Of a stretch of DNA of 64,000 bases, positions 1 through 9,539 are shown piece after piece (the stretch's first letter is position 1; the number at the start of each line of letters is the position of its first letter). The notes under the pieces are model-generated. The model saw only the letters and a list, made by a program, of their open reading frames with translations. It searched no databases and was not told where the DNA came from. Position numbers and translations under genes: made by a program. The stretch comes from Talpa occidentalis (lineage: Eukaryota; Chordata; Mammalia; Eulipotyphla; Talpidae), in contig NW_023605305.1 in assembly GCF_014898055.3 (NCBI RefSeq), positions 114,858,734 to 114,922,733 on the forward strand, read 5' to 3'.

Positions 1-400
1 CGCTCCTGGCTGTGGTAAAAGCGGGGGCTTCTAAGGCACCGGGATGCCCAGGACCCGCTCCCCGCCCTGGGCTCGGACCCCGCCCGGCCCCCGCTCCCCG
101 CGCGCCCCCCTCCGCCCTGCGCATGGCGGGTGTGGCCGGTTCCCGCCGCCCCCGCGCACTTTTCCACCCAACAAGGCCAACACTCGGATGGTGTCTGTGG
201 GTTTTCGGCCCGGCACTACATGAAGGCCGTGAGGGAGGGCTCTGGCGCTTCCAACAGGCCGGACCTCCGTGGACTAAGCCCCTTTACTGACCTGGGCTGA
301 GCTTGGGCGACCGCCACGTCGAGGGCACGTTCGTGGCGGACACGGGCCACGCGCGCGGACCCCAGGATTTCCCCTCGTCGTTCTTGAAACGCTTTTGAAG
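1..400. other. GC-rich CpG-dense segment at window edge
   Basis: The first 400 bases are GC-rich with many CpG dinucleotides, and look like part of a CpG island that continues after the SINE at about 420-682. Open frames here are short and have no recognisable domain. The island may start outside the window. No gene is called. Confidence 0.5.
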
Positions 401-419
401 AAAGTTTGGTTTCACCTTT

Positions 420-682
420 TATTTATTTATTTTTAAAGACCCATTCATTTATGCGTACAAGAGGCCAAAGGTGCGGGGGTGAGAGGATCCACCAGAGACA
501 GAGTGGGGAGCAGAACAGGTGGATCCACTGAAACACACTGCCGAGGGGAGCAGCAGGTGAGACAGGAGAGGTCTGCTGCGCCATGCGGGGAGCTCCCTGG
601 ACGGCCGGGGATCGAACTCGTGTTGCAGAGGCTGCGGATTGCTTCCTAGTGCGGTGCGTAACCCCTCGCGCACTAGGGAGGC
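420..682 (-). repeat. tRNA-derived SINE (window SINE family), copy 1
   Basis: Read on the minus strand it has the family layout: head with the CCTCCCTAGTG motif, pol III box B-like GGTTCGATCC-type core, body with CTCCCCTCAGCAGTGTG, and an AATAAATAAAT-rich tail. Near-matching flanks (ggtttcacctttta at about 407-420 and ggttttacctttta at about 683-697) look like its target-site duplication. It splits the first CpG-rich region. Confidence 0.85.
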
Positions 683-699
683 CGGTTTTACCTTTTAAA

Positions 700-2110
700 T
701 GCCTGAAACTTCTTTTATTTGCCTTTTATACTTTTGTTCAACAGGTGACAGCGCGAATTTTAACCTCAGCCGGCAACGCGGTGAAGGCGGTGTCCGCGGG
801 AAACCCGTCTGGAGGGTCCGTCTCGGCGCACAGCAAATGGCCGCCCTGCAGTTTCTTTCTGCGCCAAGACTTAAATTCCCACCCCCTCGCTCCTCGCCCG
901 GGCTTCCTTATGGAATAAAACGTTAACATGTGGGGGAAACGCGCCGTTTTCTCCAGAGGGTACCTTTTTTTGGTGCAATGATTTTCGCTTTCCCTGACCG
1001 CTGACGTCCGAGCGCGCTCGCCCTCGCCAGCCCGGGAGGACCGAGCTCCAGGAGAGGCGAGCTTCAGAGTAGCTTTGGATCGGGACGTCCCTTTTCTGCT
1101 CTGTGTAGTCTTTCTCCTCCCGCCCAGCAGCGCGCGGGTTCCCTTCTCCGAGCCGCGGGCAGTCCAGAGGGGCTGCTGTGCTACCCCGGAGCGGGAGGGC
1201 CGGTGGGCGCCACCAGAAAAACACACTGGGGTCCCACAAATCCAAGGGCGCGTCTCCCGGGGCATTTCTGCAGCCCCGCGAGGAAGGATGTGGGTTCCAG
1301 ACCTGCCAAGAGGAGCCGCTCAGAGCCAAGACACGGCGGGCGCGCGGCCGAGCGGACCCCGGCGAGAGGCGCGCAGCCCAAGAAGGTGCCTCTGCGCGTC
1401 GCAGGTCTCGGAAGTTTTCGCCCGAGCTGCACGGAGGACGGCGCCACCATCCACCCGGGGCGGGCAGTGCAGGCGCAGCAGGTCGTAGGGGAAGGGCTGG
1501 AATTCAGTCCAGGATGGGGAGCTTTGCTAGAGCGCTGCGCCCACGTCCGCGCCGTCAGTCTCGGTTCCTCTTTCCTCCCGGTCCTTTAGATGTTGGGGGT
1601 CCCGGATTGCCTCGCGGGGTCTCCCCTCCTGCCTCCTCCCGCCGCCCTGTCCCCTCCCGGGCCCCGCGACCTTCTCCCCGCGCGCCAGGGCGCGTCTCCG
1701 GGTGGTGCCGGGGCGCGGAGGACTAGACGGCGGGCGGCTGGCGGGCGGCGATGGGGCGTCACCGCCCGGGAGAGCCTCGCCTTTCGCGAGGGGGGCCCCC
1801 TCTTCTGGAGAAAGGTGGGAGGGAACGGCCTTCAGGGGCAATTCCTGGGAAGGCTGTGGGCGCACGGCACCACCCGCGGGCAGGAGTTAACCACAGATTC
1901 GTGCAAGACGTGCTAGTGTCTCTTAAAAGCAACCAGTTTCTAAATCCCGGGCGGCCTGTGGGCCAGGGTGTGGGGCGCGCCGGGCCAGCGAGGGTCCTCG
2001 CGGCTTCTCCACACGCAGGCTCTTCCTCACTGTCCCCACGGGCACCGAGCCGTATCCGCGCTCTCCGGCTCTCTTGCCAGGTTTTGCAGAACCGACGGCA
2101 CCATAGGGTT
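700..2110. other. Orphan CpG island
   Basis: From about 740 to 2100 the sequence is strongly GC- and CpG-rich, unlike the AT-rich intergenic sequence after 2.3 kb. Such islands usually mark a promoter. Several open frames exist on both strands, as expected from low stop-codon density at high GC, but none has a recognisable domain, a convincing start or splice structure. It may be the promoter of a gene or non-coding RNA lying outside the window to the left. Confidence 0.55.
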
Positions 2111-2119
2111 GGCCCCTGA

Positions 2120-3960
2120 CACCTCACAGCCCGAAAAAATATTATGGAAAAGTGAAGGTACAAAGGCAAGGAGAAATCACTTCTGCAAGTTGCCATTCCC
2201 CCACCCTGCTCCACATCTAACTAGGGGGTGCTGTTGTGACATGCCCCAGCATATTTCTGAGCTCCCTTTTCCAGGAACTATGGGACCTGACATTGTGTTG
2301 GAAAAAGAGGTAATCGAAATCTTTAAAAAACGAAAGGGGTTCCTTTCTGAAAGAGTTAGTAGAGAAAACTCATGTTTCCTTTCATCTTATTTATGATTCT
2401 CGGGCCACTCTGGATTTAATTCTTTCCTGCACAGATTTTACTCTTTATAGGCAACCAATAAATATAAGCAAACAATAATTTTTGAAAATGATAATTTATT
2501 TATTTGAACCATCCATTTAAAGATGATGTTTGGTGCCTCCAGAATACTGTTGTTTAGGGCTGGCAAAGTTCTGGAGAACATTCCTCTAGGTCCTCCAGGC
2601 CTCATGTCACAGGACATCCTGACCAAAGCCAGAAGCGTGACCCTGTGTGTGTGAATGAGGGAAGACATCTGTCCCTGGCTGCGCAGCACCTAGGGATTGA
2701 GACAGAGCTGCCGTGAAGTCTGGGGGGACTTAGGGAATCCTCTTCCCTGACTGCTCAAATAAGGAGGTCCTCTCCTTATTCACACTGGCTGACAGTGGGA
2801 GAGGCAGGGAGAAACATCAGACTGACCACCAGTTCATAGCCAGTGACTCTCTGATTGTCTGCAAACATGGACAAGAGACCTACGCATGAAATGTGAATTT
2901 TCCAGAGCTACTCATTACTGGGGCTTGAATTCTGGAGACCTGTAGGTGGGGCCTGGTAAGTAGCAGCCTTACCCAAATGAGAAGAATGATTGTGACTTTG
3001 GGCCACATGGGTCTGGATAATTTCTGTACCCTCAGCTCTCTCCTCTCTGTTTCTGTGGCTGAGTATTACAGCAGGAGTAATACTCAAGAAGTGACCTAGT
3101 AATACTCAAGAAGTGATCAAGAAGTGACCTAGCTTGGATTTTGCCCAATATAAGCCTGGGAACTTTAGTTTTCTGCCCCACAGGCCCATTTCTTGCTGCA
3201 GAGGTGAGGCATGGACCCCGGGTTCTATCTATAGAAGCCAGAGGTACTAGTGTTACAGGGAATAAAAACAACCCAGACCAGCCACACACTTGAGTAACAG
3301 GTATTTTCAAAGACTGACTTTCCTGCATGCATAGAAGTCTCAGGTCTGGGCAGGCAGAAAACCTGGAGCCTCATGCCCTGGAACACAGTGTGATGTGGCC
3401 AGGCATGGGGTCTGGGGGGACACTCACATACAATGGCTGCAGGGGGGCAGGGTCGCCCTAATTGGTGGCTGCTGCAGTGTTGTCAGGGCCCTGGTCCCTC
3501 TTTCTGAACTGGACAAGGGAGGAAGATCTGGAAGTGCTGGTGTCTGAGTGAGAGCATCCTGAGGTGCACAGTGGAAAGTGGGCACACCAGCCATTCACAT
3601 AGGGGAAGGGCAGGCAGTACCCAGGGCTAGTGATGCAAGCACCTCACACGGCAGAGCCATGAAGGTGGGTGTGGTACTTCTGCTGCTGAAGTGGGCATCA
3701 TGGAAGTCTTGGTTCTATCACTTGGCCAGCCAGGCTACAGCCCGGGAGCAGCACCAGCAGCACAAGCAGTGACAAGGAGGGGCTTCCCATCAGAGCCCTG
3801 AGAATAGCCCGCGCCCCCTGGGACAGGCCCTTGGTCTTTGCTTATAAAGTGGGGGTAGGGCCAGTCCTGGTCTGATTGTGAGCCACAGTGGAAGAGCAAC
3901 CCCCATGTGCTTCCCAGTTGCCAATCTCTGTCCAGTTGTGTCCCAGAGTCCGCAGGCCCG
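2120..3960. other. Intergenic, no gene seen
   Basis: Mixed-composition sequence without a recognisable exon. The next exon expected for the PDE4DIP-like series (minus strand, below 3973) was looked for here and not recognised. The only structure I note is a short tandem duplication near 3076-3133. Confidence 0.5.
3076..3133. repeat. Short tandem duplication
   Basis: The motif taatactcaagaagtgac occurs twice in succession and a third partial copy (atcaagaagtgacctag) follows. This is a small local slippage-type duplication of about 20 bp units with no coding context. Confidence 0.7.
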
Positions 3961-3972
3961 GGCCTCTCCTAC

Positions 3973-4104
3973 CTTTTCCTTGGTCCTCATTGCTGAGCAC
4001 GAGCTGCAGCCTCTCCCGCAGGCGGTCGTTGAGGCAGACCGACTCCTCCAGGCGCTGGCGCAAGTTCTGGATCTCAGCAAGATTCTTTTCCAGCAGGTCG
4101 GCCC
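3973..4104 (-). pseudogene. PDE4DIP-like exon d (coiled coil)
   Basis: A 132-bp exon. The acceptor ends in AAACAG at 4107-4105 and the donor GTAGGAG starts at 3972. It encodes about 44 residues starting GADLLEKNLAEIQNLRQRLE, rich in heptad Leu/Glu/Arg like the matching PDE4DIP coiled coil. The split Gly codon at its start (G|GG) fits the end of the preceding block, as it does in the human gene as I remember it. No stop or frameshift is seen. Confidence 0.7.
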
Positions 4105-4109
4105 CTGTT

Positions 4110-5355
4110 TCATACCACCAAGACACGGGCAAGGTAGGACACAGGAAGATGATGGTTCATGGGCCGACGAGGGGCCCGCTCAGGCTTCTCTGTAAGACCC
4201 CTGGCCATCGTCACACTTCTGTCAACTTCCTTCTCTCACCTGGGCCACCAGGAAGCACAGGTAACTTTGCTTAAAGAGTTCCTGGGCTTTCAATGACAAG
4301 AGCTAAGATAAGCTAAGTCTATGGGCCTCATCCCAGACAGAGGCTGAGCACATCTGAGGGAGATGGATGCAGGGCGGGAGAACAAGGGTGACAAAGGCTG
4401 CTGAAGGCCTCTAGGTAGGGCTGGCCTGCAGTGGGCAGCTTGTCTAGCTTCTTTGTGAACAACCCAGAGGGCCACCCGCTCCACTTCATACCTCCCCTAC
4501 CTGATGATTCTGACTGAACCACCTTGAACATCTACCCCTCACAGGCAAGGTAAATGCAAGTGAAATCAGATTAGGCTTTGAATATGTTTGATGCTGGATG
4601 TTTTCCTTAAACACTCTTGGTGAAGAGCAACATGGAGAGCCTGGGGAGCATCAGAACATGAGGGAGGAACAGAGGAGAAGGGGACCTCTGAGGAAGGGGT
4701 AAAGCCATACAGACGGGAGGGGAGGGGACCAAGAATAGGTTGCACCCACCAGCACATCTTGCTTAGGGCCAGGCTTATCTCTTCAAATTTCAAAGGTCTC
4801 ATTGTACTATCTGGGTCCCAGAGACCGAGTTGCTTCAAGGCATTTCTCTACACGGTTGCACCCCTCACCACTGGGTGCAATAGCAAAGTCTGAGAGGTAG
4901 CACTGGTTTATGCAGCGGGTATGTGTGCATGTGTGGGGGTGGCCAGGTGGGGGTGGTTTGTAGCTCGCATCCTATAATAGCTCTTGACCTAAGGAAACCT
5001 TTCCCACCATAGTCTGAGCTTAGCATTCTAAACCACTCTAAATAGAGGCCTAGGGATGTTGTAGCCCAGAGAGAAGGGAGGGCAGAAGTGGGAGACAAAC
5101 ACTCTTTCCTGAAGTGGCCTCACCGTGTCCCTGCATTCCTCTATTCCCTGCCCAGAGTGAGTCCCACAAAGGGTGGGAGGGGCCCTGAGGGCACCCAGCT
5201 GGCATCGCATTCTCTGGCCACCCCACAGGATGGACATTGCCCCTCACGTTTTCACCCATTTCTGCGAGCCGGGGCCTAACAAAGGAATGAACAATGCCCT
5301 GGCCGGGAATGGAGCGTCAGTGTGGGTCTCTTTCACCAACTGCTCCTTATTTTAC
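4110..5355. other. Intron-like spacer between PDE4DIP-like blocks
   Basis: Non-coding sequence between exon blocks c and d on the minus strand. No RNA gene, SINE or recognised mobile element was seen. Short open frames lack homology. Confidence 0.5.
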
Positions 5356-5589
5356 CGGAGGGCTTGGAGCTGGGTCGATACAGAGAGGAGAAGGAGGACA
5401 GGTCTCCAGATGCATTCATTTTCTGAGGCCTCATCTCATCCCATGGGCCGCTGCTGCGCTGGCACCCAGTTTCCGGTGTCCTGCTCCCCTGGGCGGCGTT
5501 GCTCCAGCCATAGAAGGGCTGAGCCGCTGCGGCTCCCGAGCGGTCACGGGGCAATGACGCTGACCCGGCAGGAGCGGCCCGGCCGACAC
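5356..5589 (-). pseudogene. PDE4DIP-like exon c
   Basis: A 234-bp block with acceptor CTTTCTGCACAG just above 5589 and donor GTAAAATAAG at 5355 down. The C-terminal 35 codons are clearly PDE4DIP-like (WDEMRPQK, SGDLSS, then SSKPSG at the donor). The N-terminal part is Ala/Gly/Arg-rich and aligns poorly, so either the true acceptor lies further inside or this part has diverged. Its phase (1 in, 1 out) fits blocks b and d. Confidence 0.6.
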
Positions 5590-5656
5590 CTGTGCAGAAA
5601 GCAGCGTGAGTGAGAGACAAGTGGGGAAGTCAGAGATGAAGTTTTCAAGGTGATTA

Positions 5657-6261
5657 TGTTACAGGGCAGGGAGAGGGGCAGCCCAGACCCCACAAACCTG
5701 CCTATTCTAAATGGGTTCTGCCATCCGATCCGCCGCATCAACACAAAACATGTGAGACTTTAATGGGAAGGAACTTTAATACAACTAGGAAACAATATAG
5801 GAAAGGCAAAGAATCTAGTTTCTAAATGAAGCACCCAAAGTGACCCGTCCCCTCGTGGGTCAAAGTCCATCCAAATGGGATTGGCCCAGAGCAAGGCCCC
5901 AAAGCTGCCGCAAGTCTAAAGCACCTTCCAGTGGGGACCCACAGAAAAGGGTCAGAAACAACCAGACAAGCCCGGAAGGAAAAGAGCAAAATCAAAATCA
6001 AGATAAAAGCTGCCACTGTCACCTCCCCACGGGTCTCACCCACATCTGTGTCACCCAGTCCACGACCAAAAGGCAAGCGCAGTTTCTTCACGTGTCTCTC
6101 GGCTCCATGGGCCTCCTCCAGGTCTCCTCCTGCCTCTCCATCCTGCTTCCTTCCTTCTAAGTCTCCTCTGAGCTGCTTCTCTCTCTGCTCAGCTCCACCC
6201 TCCATTTGGGTGGGGCAGGGAACCTGGAACCTCCCCCTTTCCTGGGGACCACCCTGTTACA
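5657..6261 (-). mobile_element. Solo LTR, family A, copy 1
   Basis: A 605-bp element with perfect 10-bp terminal inverted repeats (TGTTACAGGG / CCCTGTTACA) and a 4-bp target-site duplication ATTA on each side (5653-5656 and 6262-6265). Sense is minus, judged from an ATTAAA poly(A)-type signal read on that strand and from homology to the plus-strand copy at 51344. No internal retroviral sequence lies next to it, so it is a solo LTR left by recombination. The 4-bp duplication is typical of class I (gammaretrovirus-like) endogenous retroviruses. Confidence 0.85.
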
Positions 6262-6269
6262 ATTACACT

Positions 6270-6625
6270 GGGCAGAATGTGCCCTCCAAGAACGCACATC
6301 CACCTGGAACCTTAGACTGTGACCTTATTTGAAAAATGTCTTTGCAAATGCAATTAGTTTAGATGAGATACTGGATCAGGGTGGACCCTGAATTCAGTGT
6401 GACTGATGTTTCACCAGAGGGGAGAGCAGAGGGGACAGAGACAAAGACACACGCAGGGACAACACAGTGTGACAAAGGAGGATGTCGGTGATGTAGCCAC
6501 AAGTCCAGGGAGGCTCCTGACCAGGGAGGAGCTGCACAGCAGGACTGTGGGAGAACAGATTCCTGTGATTTTAAGACTCTATATGAGATACTTAGTTATG
6601 GCAGCTTAGATAAGAAAGTGATCCT
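6270..6625 (+). repeat. MLT1-like MaLR LTR fossil
   Basis: The motif order matches the widespread mammalian MaLR LTR consensus as I remember it: ctgtgaccttatttg, then tttgcaaatgcaatta, then a gatcagggtgga core, then gacacacgcagg, and an end near ttatggcagc. It is heavily diverged and no target duplication is visible. Confidence 0.6.
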
Positions 6626-6957
6626 TGGAATGAAGATTCCTGGCCTATAACATCAGGAGGTAGCGAGACACAGGAGAGGAAGGGCCTCTCTGAGCTGCTT
6701 CTGTGACCCTCAGTGCTGGAGTAACCCCAAGGAGGCCCTTCAGAAATGTCTCCTCCAACAGCAGGACTCATTGCCACTCTTAGAAATGTCCAGAGTAAGG
6801 AGGTAAGACAACAGCACGTGGATGTAGTGGCCGGTGACCTGTGGCACTGGAATGGAGAAAAACACCTGACACCCCTGGTACCTGACTGCTAAGCGCCCCC
6901 TCTTGGTCTAGACTAACAGCCAGACATCCAGAAATGGAAGGATCTGGGGGTACTCAC

Positions 6958-7121
6958 TGGCCACGTCCCCCACAGGGGGCGCTTCCGGCTCAGCAGGCAG
7001 CAGGGAGGCGGGTGGCCTGGCAGGCTGGGCCTGGCTGCTGGAGCTAATCTGGGGCTGGGCATCCTGTTTGGGCTCCAGGACTTCTGGGGCTTTACTCTTC
7101 TTCTGCATGTCCCTTAGAATA
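6958..7121 (-). pseudogene. PDE4DIP-like exon b
   Basis: About 164 bp with a strong donor (CCA|GTGAGTAC, ending the exon at 6958) and an acceptor set by GGCCAG above 7121. It encodes a Lys/Glu-rich start (about ILRDMQKKSKAPEVLEPKQD) and then a Ser/Gln/Pro-rich linker ending in DVAS, matching the linker that follows the coiled coil in PDE4DIP. Its 3' phase fits block c. The exact 5' end is uncertain. Confidence 0.55.
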
Positions 7122-7553
7122 CTGGCCACATCGGAAAGACAAAGGGGAAAATAAAAGCTTCTGAGAATCCTGGTGGGCAAACCTCAGGCATAGCTGCACT
7201 GCCCCTAGAGCTGCCAGAGGGTCCCAGAGGTAAAGGGGCTGCTCCTTTAAGAGGAAGCCAAACAATTCCTTCCTATTTGGGGGAGGGGTGTGGTGGGGGA
7301 GGGGACAATAGTTACTCAGGGCCTTGGTCACAAACATCCTGGGGTGTTTATTTGTGAGAAGATCTATGTGGGTCCTTTAAATAACATGCTTCCTCCACAA
7401 GCCATCCAGAGGCCTGGAAGAGTCCAGCCAATGAACATAATCCATGAAATGGGCTATGAAACTGGAACCCCGGTAACACAGTCTCTCAGGGGTCTTGGAA
7501 CTTGCAGCCTTCTGTCCCTAAGTACAGTCCTACAGCAGAATATTTTAACAAGG

Positions 7554-7825
7554 AAAAACTGTGGCACAAGGTTAAGACACAGCACAATGAAGCTAACCTC
7601 AGCCACTGCAGCATGAGTTCGATCCCCGGCCAGGGAGCTACTCACATGGCGCAGCAGACTCTCCTGCCTCGCCCGCTGCTCCCCTCAGCAGTATAGTTCG
7701 GTTGATCTGCCTGTTCTGTTCCCCACTCTTTGTCTGGTGGGTCCTCTCACCCCCTGCACCTCTGACCTGCACCCCAGTTCTTGTATGCATAAATAAATAA
7801 ATCTTTAAAAAAAAAAAGAAAATAA
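7554..7825 (+). repeat. SINE copy 2
   Basis: Plus-strand copy of the window SINE. The head is decayed, but the gttcgatcccc box B, the cccctcagcagt body and the cataaataaataaatcttt tail are kept. The flanking repeat aaaaactgtgg (about 7553-7563 and 7826-7836) is its target-site duplication. Confidence 0.85.
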
Positions 7826-7839
7826 AAACTGTGGCTGGT

Positions 7840-9300
7840 TGCATCAGGTACTCTTGAAGATACCAGATATAATCTCACTCCGGTCTCAAAAGATCTAGGG
7901 GAAATCAGAGGTGCTCCCTGGGGTTCAGCAGACTCTGAAGATGAGATATTTAGGTTAAAGTAGCCCCATATTGCCAAACAGGCAAATTCATATAAGAATG
8001 GGAATCAGAAGAATAATACATTTTTAAAAATTGGAAATGAGACCATTTTGTCTCTAAGGATACTTAATGGTTTGATGGTGCGACCAGAATTTTGGGGTTT
8101 TGGATGGGATGTGAGAGCTGTTGCCCCTTTGATCTTTGGGCCCTTGTTTCTAGACCTTCCCCAGATCACAGTTTTCATAAGCCCTGAAAATTCTGGGTTA
8201 CCAGAGGGTCCGTTGCATCTGTTTTGCTTGATTCTTCTTTGTTGTATAGTCATCTGAAAAGCAAATAAAAGGCCAGGTCAAATGAGCTGGTCTCACTTCC
8301 CAGATCACAAACATTGGCTGGTCTCTGGGGTCAGAGACATGACGACTGGACACTCGAGTCCAGGATGCCCTGAGCTTCCCCAGGAGCTCTTGGGTTAAAT
8401 CTTCAGGGAAACTGCCTGGCAGACTCTCTTGAGCTCTCTGTGAAGACCTTCCCCTCTACTTGCTCAGCCCTGAGTAAGAGCAAAAAGTTGAAAATGTCTC
8501 ATTTCCTATTCCAGTCCAGCCACTTGGCTGCTGCCTGGTTCTTCATGTGCGTCCCATCCATTTCCGAGTGGAAACTACTCCTGTGTCTGAAGAGGTAAGA
8601 CACCCTGCCTGGTCCCACGGTGGCATCCACCATCAGGAGACAGCCCAGTGGCCTCAAGCCTGCTAGAAATGTGTGCCCTTGGGTACTCTAGGGAAAATTC
8701 TAGAAAATTCTATGTAAAAGACTCGTGAAATAACTCATGTCCCTGCCACCAGGTACCAGTACACACAGCCCAATCATATCCAAGTCAGCATGATTATTTT
8801 ATTATTTTCTGAAGTACACTCATTAAAATTGCTTATTTGATCCCTAGAACAATCATGGACTCTTCGGGGACTGGTATTATTTGACCTAACTTTTTAGGTG
8901 AGTAAACAGAAATCCAAAGAAATGGAAACCTGTCCAGAGCTAGCAATGGCCACATACAGACGAGAAGAAGAAGTTCTTTTCACAACCACCAGCTGTCCCT
9001 GTTCTGTCTCTCTTTCTGTTAGTTTCTCTTTCAACAAGTTTCAGAAAAATGTCATCATTCCTGGTGATGCCTCCTGCCCTAGTGAATGTATTTCATGGGA
9101 GACAGAGGAACTGTTGTAATCACCGCATCCCTACCCAGTGCACTTCTCTTGCTGCTGCACTCTGGCCCATTCTGACTACCATGGCCCCAAGGTGGCGATT
9201 CCTAAGCAGGACACCAGACTTGACAGTCACTTGTGGATCGGTGTAGCTCCCGTGAGCCTCGATCCCTGGGAGGGGCTGAAGGTCTACTCTACCCCGGCCC
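7840..9300. other. Intron-like spacer, no gene seen
   Basis: Lies between PDE4DIP-like blocks a and b. AT-moderate sequence with no recognised exon, RNA gene or young repeat. The small exon that could repair the phase between blocks a and b would be expected here, but I could not identify one. Confidence 0.4.
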
Positions 9301-9307
9301 AGGATAC

Positions 9308-9521
9308 CTGTGCTGAATTTGCTGGCGAGGCTCTCTGCCAACTGTCGGCCCTTGGCCAGCTGCTCAATGAAGTGCTGCTCCATGTAGTGGTCAATTTTAC
9401 TCCTACTGAGGAGCTCCTCGAAGTTCTTAATTGTGTTCTTGACATGCTGGATGAGATGAGAAGAGACAACTTTCCCTATCCTCATCTTCTGCTGCAGGTG
9501 GATCAACTCTTGAACCTGATC
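9308..9521 (-). pseudogene. PDE4DIP-like exon a
   Basis: A 214-bp block, acceptor CTTGATCCAG above 9521 and donor GTATCC below 9308. It encodes about 71 uninterrupted residues starting DQVQELIHLQQKMRIGK, then HVKNTIKNFEELL and, near the end, EQLAKGRQLAESLASKFST. This is the strongest match to PDE4DIP of the four blocks. NBPF proteins carry a distant version of the same segment, but the residues here are clearly closer to PDE4DIP than to NBPF. Confidence 0.75.
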
Positions 9522-9539
9522 CTGGATCAAGGAAGGACA

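Larger units (their letters stand above)
3973..9521 (-). pseudogene. PDE4DIP (myomegalin)-like partial gene, four exon blocks
   Basis: Four blocks on the minus strand match, in order, the C-terminal half of PDE4DIP, a large coiled-coil centrosome/Golgi scaffold that anchors phosphodiesterase 4D. Proposed exons, 5' to 3': 9521-9308, about 7121-6958, 5589-5356 and 4104-3973. Each is bounded by plausible AG/GT sites. The last three join in one open frame (phase 1 at both junctions). Recognisable stretches include HVKNTIKNFEELL in the first, WDEMRPQK and SGDLSS in the third, and the coiled-coil NLRQRLEES in the fourth. The first-to-second junction does not keep phase with the acceptor I chose, so an exon may be missing or decayed. 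No 5' exons, start codon or 3' end were found. PDE4DIP duplicates are common at human 1q21, so a truncated duplicate is the simplest reading. A real 5'-extended gene is the alternative. Confidence 0.6.

Noticed and set aside
738..1726. Overlapping open frames of 110-182 codons in the first CpG island
   Set aside because: Several frames are open at once on both strands, no homology, compositional.
9308..9521. Assignment of this exon to an NBPF gene
   Set aside because: The related NBPF segment is much more diverged; residues here follow PDE4DIP.
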